This document shows positions 51,530 through 59,051 of a stretch of 59,722 nt of DNA, piece after piece. The DNA is taken from positions 1 through 59,722 of the IMG/VR virus record IMGVR_UViG_3300037504_000748; one strand, given 5' to 3'. A program made the translations under genes and the position numbers. The notes beneath the pieces are model-generated. The model had not been told where the DNA came from, did no database searches, and saw only the letters and a list, made by a program, of their open reading frames with translations. How positions within the stretch are numbered: the stretch's first letter is position 1; the number at the start of each line of letters is the position of its first letter. This DNA is from a virus.

Positions 51530-52029
51530 GTGGGTTCTCTCCACGACTGCAAACTGACACCGTCGACATTCATCAACGATACTTGACGCCCTACGTAGTG
51601 CTCGGCAATTATGTTGAAAGCAGCCGACGACTTCATTTCGAGCCACTCGGCATCACCCAGTCGCACGAGCAGTCGAGCTCTTTGGAAATAGTCGTTCATG
51701 TAAAGAGAGAAGTCACGTGAACAATCCGGATACGGATCCTCATCAACCCAAGCCACAACGGTCAACGCCTGATGATGAGCGAGCGTGCGCCGGATCGCGT
51801 CTTGGGTGTTTTTGTCAAAGCCTGCTTTCTTGCTTGCCGTAAGATGAAATCGATGGCATACGTACCAAGAATCGATCTCACCGGACAGCTCGACATCGCC
51901 ACTTAGCGGCAAACCCCCGCGTGTGATGGGTGCATTGCAGATACCCCATTTGAGAGCGGCATTATGCACAGCCGATACCAGCGGCGATATGACGACATGC
52001 GTTATATGGTCACCCTCGACGATCAGCAT
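51526..52029 (-). CDS. Hypothetical protein upstream of terminase
   Basis: A 167-aa product coupled by ATGA to terL. GGLPLSGDVELSGEIDSWYV and a later helix are the most distinct parts. I see no lysozyme, amidase or M15 peptidase motif. It could be a lysis or packaging accessory, but nothing in the sequence decides this. Confidence 0.6.
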   Translation of the reverse strand: MLIVEGDHITHVVISPLVSAVHNAALKWGICNAPITRGGLPLSGDVELSGEIDSWYVCHRFHLTASKKAGFDKNTQDAIRRTLAHHQALTVVAWVDEDPYPDCSRDFSLYMNDYFQRARLLVRLGDAEWLEMKSSAAFNIIAEHYVGRQVSLMNVDGVSLQSWREPT

Positions 52030-52454
52030 TACGTACCCTTCAATATGCGTGTAGTCTCACCCGCGTCGTTGCGATGAACGGGTAAAGGTCGCTGGTGTCG
52101 TACAGCACACTGCGCTTCGATCGCAGTGACCCGATTGGTCAATCGGTCCATACGGATATCCATATGACGTCGATACCGATCAGTGGATTCGATTTGCTTG
52201 TTGGTCTTGACAATGAGGACATCAATCGACTTCTGTAGCTCGGCCTGCTTCGAGTCGATCTGATTCTTGTCCGTCGCAGCTTTCCAGATCAGCCGCACGC
52301 TATACAGAAATGCTGTGCACAACATCCCAACTGCTGTGAGCGCAACCGCTGGCGACACACCGCCCTCCGCGGCTGCCTGGGCTACAGGAGCAGCGGCACC
52401 TGCCCCTGCCACAACGGAGATACTGATCAGATGAGGGACCGAAAGCATTGTCAC
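52029..52454 (-). CDS. Membrane protein with coiled coil, possible inner-membrane spanin
   Basis: A 141-aa product. Hydrophobic segments at about 10-28 and 35-58, then a long amphipathic helix (DSKQAELQKSIDVLIVKTNK and MDIRMDRLTNRVTAIEAQC) suited to a coiled coil in the periplasm. That layout resembles Rz-type spanins; the partner could be the 93-aa lipoprotein at 49279. Overlaps the next gene at one base. Confidence 0.55.
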   Translation of the reverse strand: MTMLSVPHLISISVVAGAGAAAPVAQAAAEGGVSPAVALTAVGMLCTAFLYSVRLIWKAATDKNQIDSKQAELQKSIDVLIVKTNKQIESTDRYRRHMDIRMDRLTNRVTAIEAQCAVRHQRPLPVHRNDAGETTRILKGT

Positions 52455-52477
52455 AATAGCCCTTTCCTAGCGATTGA

Positions 52478-53344
52478 CTATTTCGTCACCGGCTGAGTCT
52501 TGTACGGGTTCGAGGCCGGCAATTGATTTGAGATACCGGCTTTGTGTGCAAGAAACGCAAAGATCCTCTGTCGCTTCTTGGTGGTCATGAAGTTGCTGTC
52601 ACCGGCGGCGATGATGACGTCCATGCCGACGATCGTCTGCGTAGGTGTAGCGCTGAGCCCTAGTGACAGATCGAGACTGTCAGTGGTGTCGAACGCTGAC
52701 CCGCTACCTTGCCACGTGGTGTCTTCATCTTCCTTGACGTCATCGACCCACGCCTCGACAGTGTCGTTGGCAGGAGACCAGCGCCCCGCAACCACATAGG
52801 TCGTTCGGGAGTCAGTAACCAGATCTGTGGATCCAATTGTAGCTGCGTAGGAATCGGCGTCAAGAATCCTCCCGCCAATTTGCAACGCATTTGGCGCGGC
52901 AGCACCAGAGTCGTCAATGATCATAGCCAGGCGCCCGCTAGATGTGCTGGTGCCGGTGCTGACATTGAGAAAGGTTCTGTTCGCGGCGTCAGCCGACCCT
53001 GGCTGGATAACGGTGAATACCCACACGTCAGCTGCGGCGTTAGTAAACGTGAGCCAGTCACCCCCGTTTGAGGCGTCCTCATCGAAGTTCTTACTCTGGC
53101 CGCACGACCAAGCAGGCAGGTTATTTATTGCGCCCAGGGAAGGTTCTGAATCGCTGAAAGGATCAACACCAAAATTGCCTTTCTGTGGGTCCCATCCTTG
53201 CCATAGATCGCTACCATCAATGCTGACACCATTATTGACGTCGAGCCAGCCGATGATATCGTCGTCGTCAAGAGGGGTCCATAGGGGTCTGCCAAAAGCA
53301 GACACAGTCCCTACAGTCCCGCGAACACCTTGAATACCCTTCAC
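52478..53344 (-). CDS. Concanavalin/LamG-like virion protein
   Basis: A 288-aa beta-rich product. IIGWLDVNNGVS, VWVFTVIQPG, TYVVAGRWSPANDTVEAWVDD and the closing MDVIIAAGD fit a LamG/concanavalin-like sandwich with a short helical end (KRQRIFAFLAHKAG). It probably decorates the capsid or tail; far from the fibre cluster, so perhaps a head fibre. Confidence 0.65.
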   Translation of the reverse strand: MKGIQGVRGTVGTVSAFGRPLWTPLDDDDIIGWLDVNNGVSIDGSDLWQGWDPQKGNFGVDPFSDSEPSLGAINNLPAWSCGQSKNFDEDASNGGDWLTFTNAAADVWVFTVIQPGSADAANRTFLNVSTGTSTSSGRLAMIIDDSGAAAPNALQIGGRILDADSYAATIGSTDLVTDSRTTYVVAGRWSPANDTVEAWVDDVKEDEDTTWQGSGSAFDTTDSLDLSLGLSATPTQTIVGMDVIIAAGDSNFMTTKKRQRIFAFLAHKAGISNQLPASNPYKTQPVTK

Positions 53345-53355
53345 TTGGTGCCCCT

Positions 53356-53694
53356 TTATCCGTTGAAGTGCACCTGCGCGATAGCGGCGACAGTCGATCC
53401 GTCCAGCGATTCGACGTAGACGCTCGATGCATCGACAGGAATGGTCTCTTCGACACCGGCAGCCACGTGGGCGTTGCAGGCATCAGCAGCGTGACCGTGT
53501 TGAAAAGCCTCGCGATCGGTACCGTCAGCTATCGTCGCCCGGATCTTGACATCGAGGATCTGATTCGAGCTCAGGCCGCTGGAGCTCGCAACGGTTGACA
53601 GGATCAAACTCAGCAGGGTGGCCGCCGAGCCCGAGACTGGAATTGTGATCGCTACCGTCAGGTACCGATCGCAGGTTGTCAGGTTGCTGTTCAT
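53356..53694 (-). CDS. Small virion-type protein
   Basis: A 112-aa product. AAGGAAACCAAC precedes the ATG at 53694. Beta-rich, with YLTVAITIPVSGSAATLLSL at the N-terminus. Its first 170 bases overlap, in another frame, the 3' part of the preceding gene. It ends just before the LamG-like gene and may be its partner. Confidence 0.6.
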   Translation of the reverse strand: MNSNLTTCDRYLTVAITIPVSGSAATLLSLILSTVASSSGLSSNQILDVKIRATIADGTDREAFQHGHAADACNAHVAAGVEETIPVDASSVYVESLDGSTVAAIAQVHFNG

Positions 53695-54067
53695 GTTGGT
53701 TTCCTTCTTCTTCGTTCTCTGAAAGAGGGACAGTGGCTTCGAGTTGACTGAGTTGTGCAAGTCCTCGTCGCACAAGCTCTGCAGGATCCTCGGTGCTCTG
53801 ATTGTCGGCGGGTTCGATCGTCGCCTTGCCAATGAGAGGCTTGATGTATGCATCGTAGAAAATCAACGGGTTATTGTCGAATGCTTCCTGGGCTGCCTCA
53901 TAGAATTTCTGGAGGTTATGCGGGTCCTGGCAAAGAACATCAAGAGCACCTACCATAAGACGACGGCCGTCTGTAACGATGGGTTGCTGCACACCGTTTT
54001 TGACTTGCAGAGCCTGTTCTTTTATTTTGGAAAGAAATTCCCCTGTGCCCATTTCATGAATGTTCAT
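53525..54067 (-). CDS. Hypothetical protein, small terminase position
   Basis: A 180-aa product. The first 115 residues are helical and look like real protein (EFLSKIKEQALQVKNG, NLQKFYEAAQEAFDNNP). The last 55 are low-complexity and coincide with the start of the next gene, an overlap of 170 bp, large for this genome. No terminase small subunit was recognised elsewhere, so this is a candidate by position only. Confidence 0.5.
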   Translation of the reverse strand: MNIHEMGTGEFLSKIKEQALQVKNGVQQPIVTDGRRLMVGALDVLCQDPHNLQKFYEAAQEAFDNNPLIFYDAYIKPLIGKATIEPADNQSTEDPAELVRRGLAQLSQLEATVPLSENEEEGNQHEQQPDNLRSVPDGSDHNSSLGLGGHPAEFDPVNRCELQRPELESDPRCQDPGDDS

Positions 54068-55583
54068 ACAGAACCTCCCGCCCTAGAACATCATCGATAG
54101 TGTAGATGCCCTCTCTTCCGTATCTGCTCACCCACCGGTTATACCCGGTTCCTACGATGAACTCTTTAGTTCGTTTGTCCATATTGAAGGTAGACTGGAT
54201 GAACGCGTGCACCTGCATAGTGCGATAACGGTGCATGAATATATCCATGATCGACGCGTACCAAGTCTTTGTGTCTTCGGCCACAAACTCATTGACGAAA
54301 TCTAGCCAGTAGCCTTCCTCGTCACAGCGGTCCATGTCGATCTCAAGTTCCATCCATCCTTTATCCCTTTGCGCACTCCACCCCACAAGGGGAAGGAGAC
54401 GGTAGAACAGGGAAGCTTCCACATTGACGGGCTTGCGGGAGACAGGTGCTGTCTTCCATTCGCCACCGTTATCGGACATGTGTTTCTTCCAGCGAATGTT
54501 GACTCGCTCACGCGGAAGATTGTGCGTCGTTTCGAACATCCGCTCCATAATCATAGTACGGCTTCGGCGGTATTGTTGGCGCTCCCAGTCCGCATGATAG
54601 CGAGACACATTACCGAGGCACACGAGGCCCTCAATTAGGTCGATATGTCTTCGGCTGATGAAGAGCTGCTGGACGTCAGCGTCAATGACATCATCATCAG
54701 CCTGCTGCGCGTAACGGTTCCATATAGAGTGCCACTCGACAGGTGAGTTCAGATACCCGTCTAGTGCGCCTGGCAGTCCTAGCCCGACCATGATCGCCGT
54801 TACGTAGGAATTATCGATAGAGGTCGTCCTGATCTGTCGTCCCCACTCGACCACCCTTTCATGTACATTGGCGGGTATTTGAAATCTGACTTTTTCTTTC
54901 CATAACCGGTAGGAGAGGCACTCACGTTCTTTATTATTGCCGCCATTCTGGAACTTGCGCTTCCAGACATGGCGCTGGTTGAGAGATTCGACATCATACG
55001 GAGTTCGAACTTTGGCTGGGCGCAACATTGTTCCGAGACAAGCCACCGCAGCCAGCCACCTATCGGGCTCATCCGGGAACATTCCAATAAGCCACCCGGG
55101 AACCCATATTGAAATGGTTTTGACGGGGCGTGGTATGCAGCGGAACATCTCGCATACGTAACGCGGGCAATTCGAACCAAGAAAGTGCGTGTGAATTGCA
55201 CGACTAGCGACATTGTGTGTTGCATATATCGTGTGCTTCTCTTCCCCGGTAATGGTATTGTAAATGGTGTACCAGTCCGAGTTACCCGGCTCCAAACAGT
55301 CGATGATCTCTTTCGCATAAGGCATATCCCTGATAATCCAGGTGGACAAACAAGGGCGTTCACCGTACGGATGCACGAAAGGAGCCATGACCTTATTCAA
55401 GGGAAGATTGTCGGACCAGTCAGGATCAATATAAGAGGGATCAACGCCTGCTCTGTTGAGCGCGTCAGTGATGGAGATACCCTTTTCAAGTCGGAGCTCA
55501 AGGGCGTCCTGGGTCATATAGACTTTTCGCCCATGACTTCCTACCATCTCAACAAGACGCACATCAACCATCGCTCTCGTCAT
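54054..55583 (-). CDS. Large hypothetical protein at the head of the late arm
   Basis: A 509-aa product rich in Trp, Tyr and Arg, mostly helical, without recognised motifs. Start could be 55583 or 55571 (both ATG, both with weak ribosome sites). It overlaps both neighbours by 14-20 bp. Being the first large product of the late arm it may be a regulator, packaging factor or internal virion protein. Confidence 0.65.
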   Translation of the reverse strand: MTRAMVDVRLVEMVGSHGRKVYMTQDALELRLEKGISITDALNRAGVDPSYIDPDWSDNLPLNKVMAPFVHPYGERPCLSTWIIRDMPYAKEIIDCLEPGNSDWYTIYNTITGEEKHTIYATHNVASRAIHTHFLGSNCPRYVCEMFRCIPRPVKTISIWVPGWLIGMFPDEPDRWLAAVACLGTMLRPAKVRTPYDVESLNQRHVWKRKFQNGGNNKERECLSYRLWKEKVRFQIPANVHERVVEWGRQIRTTSIDNSYVTAIMVGLGLPGALDGYLNSPVEWHSIWNRYAQQADDDVIDADVQQLFISRRHIDLIEGLVCLGNVSRYHADWERQQYRRSRTMIMERMFETTHNLPRERVNIRWKKHMSDNGGEWKTAPVSRKPVNVEASLFYRLLPLVGWSAQRDKGWMELEIDMDRCDEEGYWLDFVNEFVAEDTKTWYASIMDIFMHRYRTMQVHAFIQSTFNMDKRTKEFIVGTGYNRWVSRYGREGIYTIDDVLGREVLYEHS

Positions 55584-55809
55584 ACCCCATGACAGCTTCC
55601 ATCAGGTGCTTTGAACGGTTGCCAAGTTGCTCTACCAGGCCTGCGACATGTATGAAGTTACCTTCGACTCTGGAGGTAGTCGTGAATTCGTCGTGCTCGA
55701 TATCACCTTCACTCCTGTATTGGCAGGAGACAGCAATGCTCGAACAGCGTGAACAGAGCTCATCCAAAAGCTCGTCGGTGGTCACACCTATCAACACCGG
55801 GTTTTTCAT
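55564..55809 (-). CDS. First small gene of the late arm
   Basis: An 81-aa product. TAGGTGAGC precedes the ATG at 55809; a GTG at 55815 is an alternative. It contains a C-x2-C and a further Cys (ELCSRCSSIAVSC) and is acidic. Unknown function; first gene after the divergent control region. Confidence 0.6.
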   Translation of the reverse strand: MKNPVLIGVTTDELLDELCSRCSSIAVSCQYRSEGDIEHDEFTTTSRVEGNFIHVAGLVEQLGNRSKHLMEAVMGYDESDG

Positions 55810-55830
55810 GCTCACCTATTGCACTCCATA

Positions 55831-55859
55831 GTCGACCAAGTTGCAACCGTGGTCGACCA
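55831..55859. promoter_or_regulatory. Operator-like direct repeats beside the late promoter
   Basis: GTCGACCA occurs at 55831-55838 and again at 55852-55859, spaced 21 bp, two helical turns. The second copy touches the minus-strand -10 box. Each is part of a near-palindrome (TGGTCGACCA for the second). The layout suits a regulator of late transcription. Confidence 0.5.
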
Positions 55860-55889
55860 TTATAGTACAGGATAGCGAAAAAAAATCAA
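55859..55889 (-). promoter_or_regulatory. Putative late-arm promoter
   Basis: On the minus strand TTGATT, 19 bp, TATAAT (-10 at 55859-55864) points to the late arm, 50 bp before its first start codon. The spacer is long for sigma70, so help from a phage activator is possible. Confidence 0.5.
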
Positions 55890-56182
55890 CGTGTTTTTTG
55901 GTTTTTCAAATTTTTTCAGTTGTTACAAACACCCGTCCTATTTCATCTTACTTTTATATATAGTTTCCGAGTATCATATTTTTATATATCAACATCCAAA
56001 AAATTTCAAATTTCCTTTCTGATTTTCTCTCTTATTTGAGTGATTGCTTGAGGAGGAGGAGGAGTAGTATAGAAAAGAAATAATCTAATTTTTTGGAAGT
56101 TATTATATATATAAGTATATCATATAACATATAGCCAATTCAGCATTTCTGCTGCTTTACTTTCCTTTCTTGATTTTCTGGC
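55890..56182. other. AT-rich noncoding divergent region, origin candidate
   Basis: About 290 bases without a convincing gene. Poly-T/A runs, TATATATAG, TTTTATATATC and ATTATATATATAAGTATATC make it the most AT-rich stretch of the genome, between the divergent late arm and early genes. It may be an unwinding element or origin. GAGGAGGAGGAGTAG near 56050 is a purine run with no following gene. Confidence 0.5.
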
Positions 56183-56210
56183 TTGACTCGCTTTTCTTCC
56201 CTCATATAAT
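56183..56210 (+). promoter_or_regulatory. Strong sigma70 promoter for the right early genes
   Basis: TTGACT, 16 bp, TATAAT, 43 bp before the GTG at 56253. Confidence 0.8.
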
Positions 56211-56252
56211 AAAGAACAGCACTTCACCCATCGTACCCAGGAAAGGGACCCC

Positions 56253-56672
56253 GTGGCAGCTACTTCCACCCCAATAATCCTCACCTGCCCTCTGCACGAT
56301 GGCACAGATCCCGACTCCCCGCTTGACCCTACTGTTTGTAGGGTCTTCGGGACGTTTTCCACGGCTAAGCGAGCCTGGATCGCCGCCGTCCAGCTCATAG
56401 AAGGCGTCTATCAGAAGCCCAATGGGCAGCTCTCCATGCCGCGATTCGAGATTGACGATGATCGGTCGGACTGGCATGCTTACTGGAAGTATACTAAGAG
56501 AGGGTGCGTGGGAATCCTACGGCGCAAGCACTCGGTTTTCTATGTGCGCTCGGATTACACCTACTTTAATCGCCCCAGCTGGTCGCCTCTCAGCGACCTC
56601 GAGACCGACATCCCCACTGCTGCCATCCGCTACGAAGAATGGCGCAACCCGAAGGTGATAGATGGGGGTTGA
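56253..56672 (+). CDS. Early hypothetical protein
   Basis: A 139-aa product with GTG start behind GGAAAGGGAC. Mixed alpha/beta with many aromatic residues (RSDWHAYWKYTKRG, SVFYVRSDYTYF). No family recognised. It is the first gene after the divergent region, so likely among the earliest expressed. Confidence 0.7.
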   Translation: MAATSTPIILTCPLHDGTDPDSPLDPTVCRVFGTFSTAKRAWIAAVQLIEGVYQKPNGQLSMPRFEIDDDRSDWHAYWKYTKRGCVGILRRKHSVFYVRSDYTYFNRPSWSPLSDLETDIPTAAIRYEEWRNPKVIDGG

Positions 56673-56696
56673 CACCCCTCAAGACTGGTGTATAAT
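56669..56696 (+). promoter_or_regulatory. Near-consensus sigma70 promoter
   Basis: TTGACA, 16 bp, TATAAT. The -35 overlaps the stop of the previous gene. Transcript leader of about 60 nt before the ATG at 56765. Confidence 0.85.
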
Positions 56697-56764
56697 ACAG
56701 ACAGATGCACACGACAACCACCTATCAACCAACCACCCGCCCCACAGGGGCACAGGAGACCATC

Positions 56765-57013
56765 ATGCACACCACCAATCCGAGCACCGTCACTGCCGCA
56801 GACCATAACATCATCGCCATCGCCGTCGGCACCCCGTACCGGGGGGATGGCCTGCTGGTCAACGTAGGGTCCGCGCATGTACGAACTGGCGACCATGTCC
56901 GTGTCTACACCGACGAGGACGCCTACATCGCGCGTACTGACGACTACACGCTGATGCAGATAGTCAAAGAGCCGGTCACGAACATCGTCACGGTCGTCGA
57001 CCACGGTGCCTGA
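56765..57013 (+). CDS. Small early protein, beta-rich
   Basis: An 82-aa product. CAGGAGACCATC precedes the ATG; the frame is open from 56705, but that ATG lacks a ribosome site. Alternating strands (LLVNVGSAHVRTGDHVRVYT) suggest a small barrel. Unknown role. The leader ACCAACCACCCGCCCC with GGGGCACAGGAGACCATC recurs before the next gene. Confidence 0.68.
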   Translation: MHTTNPSTVTAADHNIIAIAVGTPYRGDGLLVNVGSAHVRTGDHVRVYTDEDAYIARTDDYTLMQIVKEPVTNIVTVVDHGA

Positions 57014-57061
57014 CCACACCAACCACCCGCCCCAAACCAGGGGCACAGCAAGGAGACCATC

Positions 57062-57592
57062 ATGCCCGCCATCCCACACAATTCTGATGACCTCTTCGAG
57101 GTCATCATGGATCTGCTCTCATGCAAGAGCGACATCCTTGCAGGCGGAAGAGCCCTGCAACGCGAAGCCGCTAGGCAAGGCGGTGACGACATGCCTGACG
57201 TGGTGGACGCCACGGGACGGGTCGCTGCTGCTATCCGCGCGTTGGAGACCGCGCACGCCGCTGCCTTGCATGACAGGATCGTGCAGGCCGTCGTAGACGA
57301 CGGATTGGCCGAATACAGCACAACCGGCCTCGGTCACTATATTAGAGGCGGATGGCTCATCTGCACCCGCCAAAACCGGTATCTCATGGTTGGGCGCAGG
57401 TCTGTCGGCGCCGTGCGGGTCGACCAGGACGGGGTGATCATCAGCCGTATCGGCGAGACCCCTCCGAGGAGGTATTGCACACCGGGGTTTTGCTTCGAGG
57501 TACCGGGGATGGCGATCGGCCAAGCGATCCCGAGCCCTCTGGATATATCAGCCGCGAAATCGGGGCAAAAGATGATGCCTTGGGCCGGCTGA
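57062..57592 (+). CDS. Early hypothetical protein
   Basis: A 176-aa product after AAGGAGACCATC. Helical N-terminal half; the C-terminal half is beta-rich (YIRGGWLICTRQNRYLMVGR). Starts with the same leader as its neighbour. No family recognised. Confidence 0.68.
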   Translation: MPAIPHNSDDLFEVIMDLLSCKSDILAGGRALQREAARQGGDDMPDVVDATGRVAAAIRALETAHAAALHDRIVQAVVDDGLAEYSTTGLGHYIRGGWLICTRQNRYLMVGRRSVGAVRVDQDGVIISRIGETPPRRYCTPGFCFEVPGMAIGQAIPSPLDISAAKSGQKMMPWAG

Positions 57593-57639
57593 TAGGAAAC
57601 ACACTCGCCCCACGGGGCATAGCACAAGGAGACATCGTC

Positions 57640-57960
57640 GTGTCTATTGACGACCACATTGACCAAGCTCAACTTAACGACGCCATCGCCGAGCTTGAAG
57701 GCACACCTAAGTGTGAGGAGGACATGCATCCACCCACCACTTACGTCTACATCACCTTCGGTCAACGCCACACTCACTCGCTACCTAAGCGACCAACGTT
57801 TGACAAGGACTGTGTCGCGCGCATCAAGTGTCGCAATTACAGCCACGGCAGGGAGCGTGCCTTCCAACTATTCGGCGACAAATGGCACAACGCCTATGCC
57901 GCCGAAGAATTCGACCCCTCCATCATGCGATACTACCCGAGAGGAATTATCGATGTCTGA
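57640..57960 (+). CDS. Early protein, GTG start
   Basis: A 106-aa product. AAGGAGACATCGTC leads to GTG at 57640; the frame is open further upstream inside the previous gene, but only this start has a ribosome site. Basic centre with CVARIKCRNYSHGRE. No family recognised. Ends by overlapping the next ATG by 8 bp. Confidence 0.62.
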   Translation: MSIDDHIDQAQLNDAIAELEGTPKCEEDMHPPTTYVYITFGQRHTHSLPKRPTFDKDCVARIKCRNYSHGRERAFQLFGDKWHNAYAAEEFDPSIMRYYPRGIIDV

Positions 57961-58030
57961 TCGCTACGCGGGAGCGGTATCCGTTTCAGCCCACGATCTA
58001 TTCAATCACCCCACGACCACCTCTCTTTGA
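57953..58030 (+). CDS. Putative 25-aa peptide
   Basis: GAGAGGAATTATCG precedes an ATG overlapping the previous gene. The short frame ends 14 bp before the next ATG. It may be a coupling leader rather than a protein. Confidence 0.3.
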   Translation: MSDRYAGAVSVSAHDLFNHPTTTSL

Positions 58031-58043
58031 AAGGAGAACCATC

Positions 58044-58376
58044 ATGAATACCGAAGTCCAGATCTTACTCGACAGGATCGAGGTCAAAGTCGGCCGCACG
58101 ATCAATCTTGGCAACTATGAGAGCATGAGAGTCGACTGCACTCTGTCGGCAAGCCTGCGCGATAAAGACGGTCAACCGTTGACAAATCAACGCGGCTGTC
58201 TGGCCGAGGCCCATGAACGGTTGACCAAAGAGTGCAACCTCAAGCTCGACGAACAGGTCGACCTCAGCCTTAGAGCCCTCCAGAAAAAGGTGAACCAGGG
58301 GCGCTTTGAGGAAATGCTTGAAGAAACAGGTCTCAGCGAGGATGATGTTCGCGAAATGCTCCAGGGCCGTCTGTAA
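58044..58376 (+). CDS. Early helical protein
   Basis: A 110-aa product after AAAGGAGAACCATC. A beta start (QILLDRIEVKVGRTINLGNY) then long charged helices, ending in LSEDDVREMLQG. Two copies of the AACGGTTGA motif, in opposite orientation (58172-58180 and 58216-58224), lie inside. Unknown function. Confidence 0.7.
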   Translation: MNTEVQILLDRIEVKVGRTINLGNYESMRVDCTLSASLRDKDGQPLTNQRGCLAEAHERLTKECNLKLDEQVDLSLRALQKKVNQGRFEEMLEETGLSEDDVREMLQGRL

Positions 58377-58381
58377 ACCGC

Positions 58382-58412
58382 CCGCCCGAGCGACCCTCAC
58401 TCGCTCGGGCGG
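58382..58412 (+). terminator. Hairpin terminator
   Basis: CCGCCCGAGCGA-ccctcac-TCGCTCGGGCGG, a perfect 12-bp stem 5 bp after the stop. No T-run. Confidence 0.7.
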
Positions 58413-58446
58413 ACCCAGCACTACCTGCCAATTATAGGAGACCATC

Positions 58447-58740
58447 ATGCCCGACCCCATCCCCACCCACTTGACGCACCTCGAATGGTATCCGCCTCAC
58501 CAGGCCTGGTTGCGCGACCAGGGCCTGCCGCACCACGATCCCGGCGATGCAGAGCCGTGTCGCGCCGACCTGCGTGGCGTCGATCTCTCCGGCGTCGATC
58601 TCAGCGGCGCCAACCTGGACGGCGTCGACATCTTCGGCCGACACAGCTCCGCAGACCTCACCCGCGCCGACCTAACCGACTCCCGGCTAATCGGCGTCAA
58701 CCCCGCCACGGTGCTGCGCTGCATGGGCGTCCTGATCTGA
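58447..58740 (+). CDS. Pentapeptide-repeat protein
   Basis: A 97-aa product. From about residue 37 it follows A(D/N)LXX repeats: CRADLRGVDLSGVDLSGANL, then DLTRADLTDSRL. Such right-handed beta helices mimic DNA; larger relatives (Qnr, MfpA) bind DNA gyrase. With about 8 repeats it makes two turns, too short for a classic gyrase binder unless it forms a dimer. TAGGAGACCATC precedes the ATG. Confidence 0.8.
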   Translation: MPDPIPTHLTHLEWYPPHQAWLRDQGLPHHDPGDAEPCRADLRGVDLSGVDLSGANLDGVDIFGRHSSADLTRADLTDSRLIGVNPATVLRCMGVLI

Positions 58741-58764
58741 CCCTACCCACCACAGGAGACCACC

Positions 58765-59004
58765 GTGGAACCGATGACCATTTGCCTCTGGGCACTCTTC
58801 GTCCTGGTCCTGATCGCCAGCAATCGATGGGCCGCCGCTGCAGACCGCTGCCACGATATGCAGCAGCAGTTGCAACACGCGGAGGATCGCATCGCCGGCT
58901 TGCAGTACCTCCTACGGTGCCATGTCGCCGACATCGAGCGTTTGGAGTCGCAGGTATCGGCGATATCGCATTCTCTGGACGTGGTAAGACATGACCCGCA
59001 CTGA
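58765..59004 (+). CDS. Small membrane-anchored coiled-coil protein
   Basis: A 79-aa product from GTG behind CAGGAGACCACC. A single N-terminal transmembrane segment (ICLWALFVLVLIAS) is followed by a coiled coil (MQQQLQHAEDRIAGL, IERLESQVSAI). Similar in layout to Rz-type inner-membrane spanins, but located among early genes. Function unknown. Confidence 0.62.
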   Translation: MEPMTICLWALFVLVLIASNRWAAAADRCHDMQQQLQHAEDRIAGLQYLLRCHVADIERLESQVSAISHSLDVVRHDPH

Positions 59005-59051
59005 CTCCGTTTTCGGATCACAAGCCAGGAGATTAGAACAGGAGATACACC

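Noticed and set aside
51526-52029. M15-type endopeptidase endolysin
   Set aside because: A HRFH cluster was noticed, but the HxxxxxxD and terminal HxD zinc motifs are absent.
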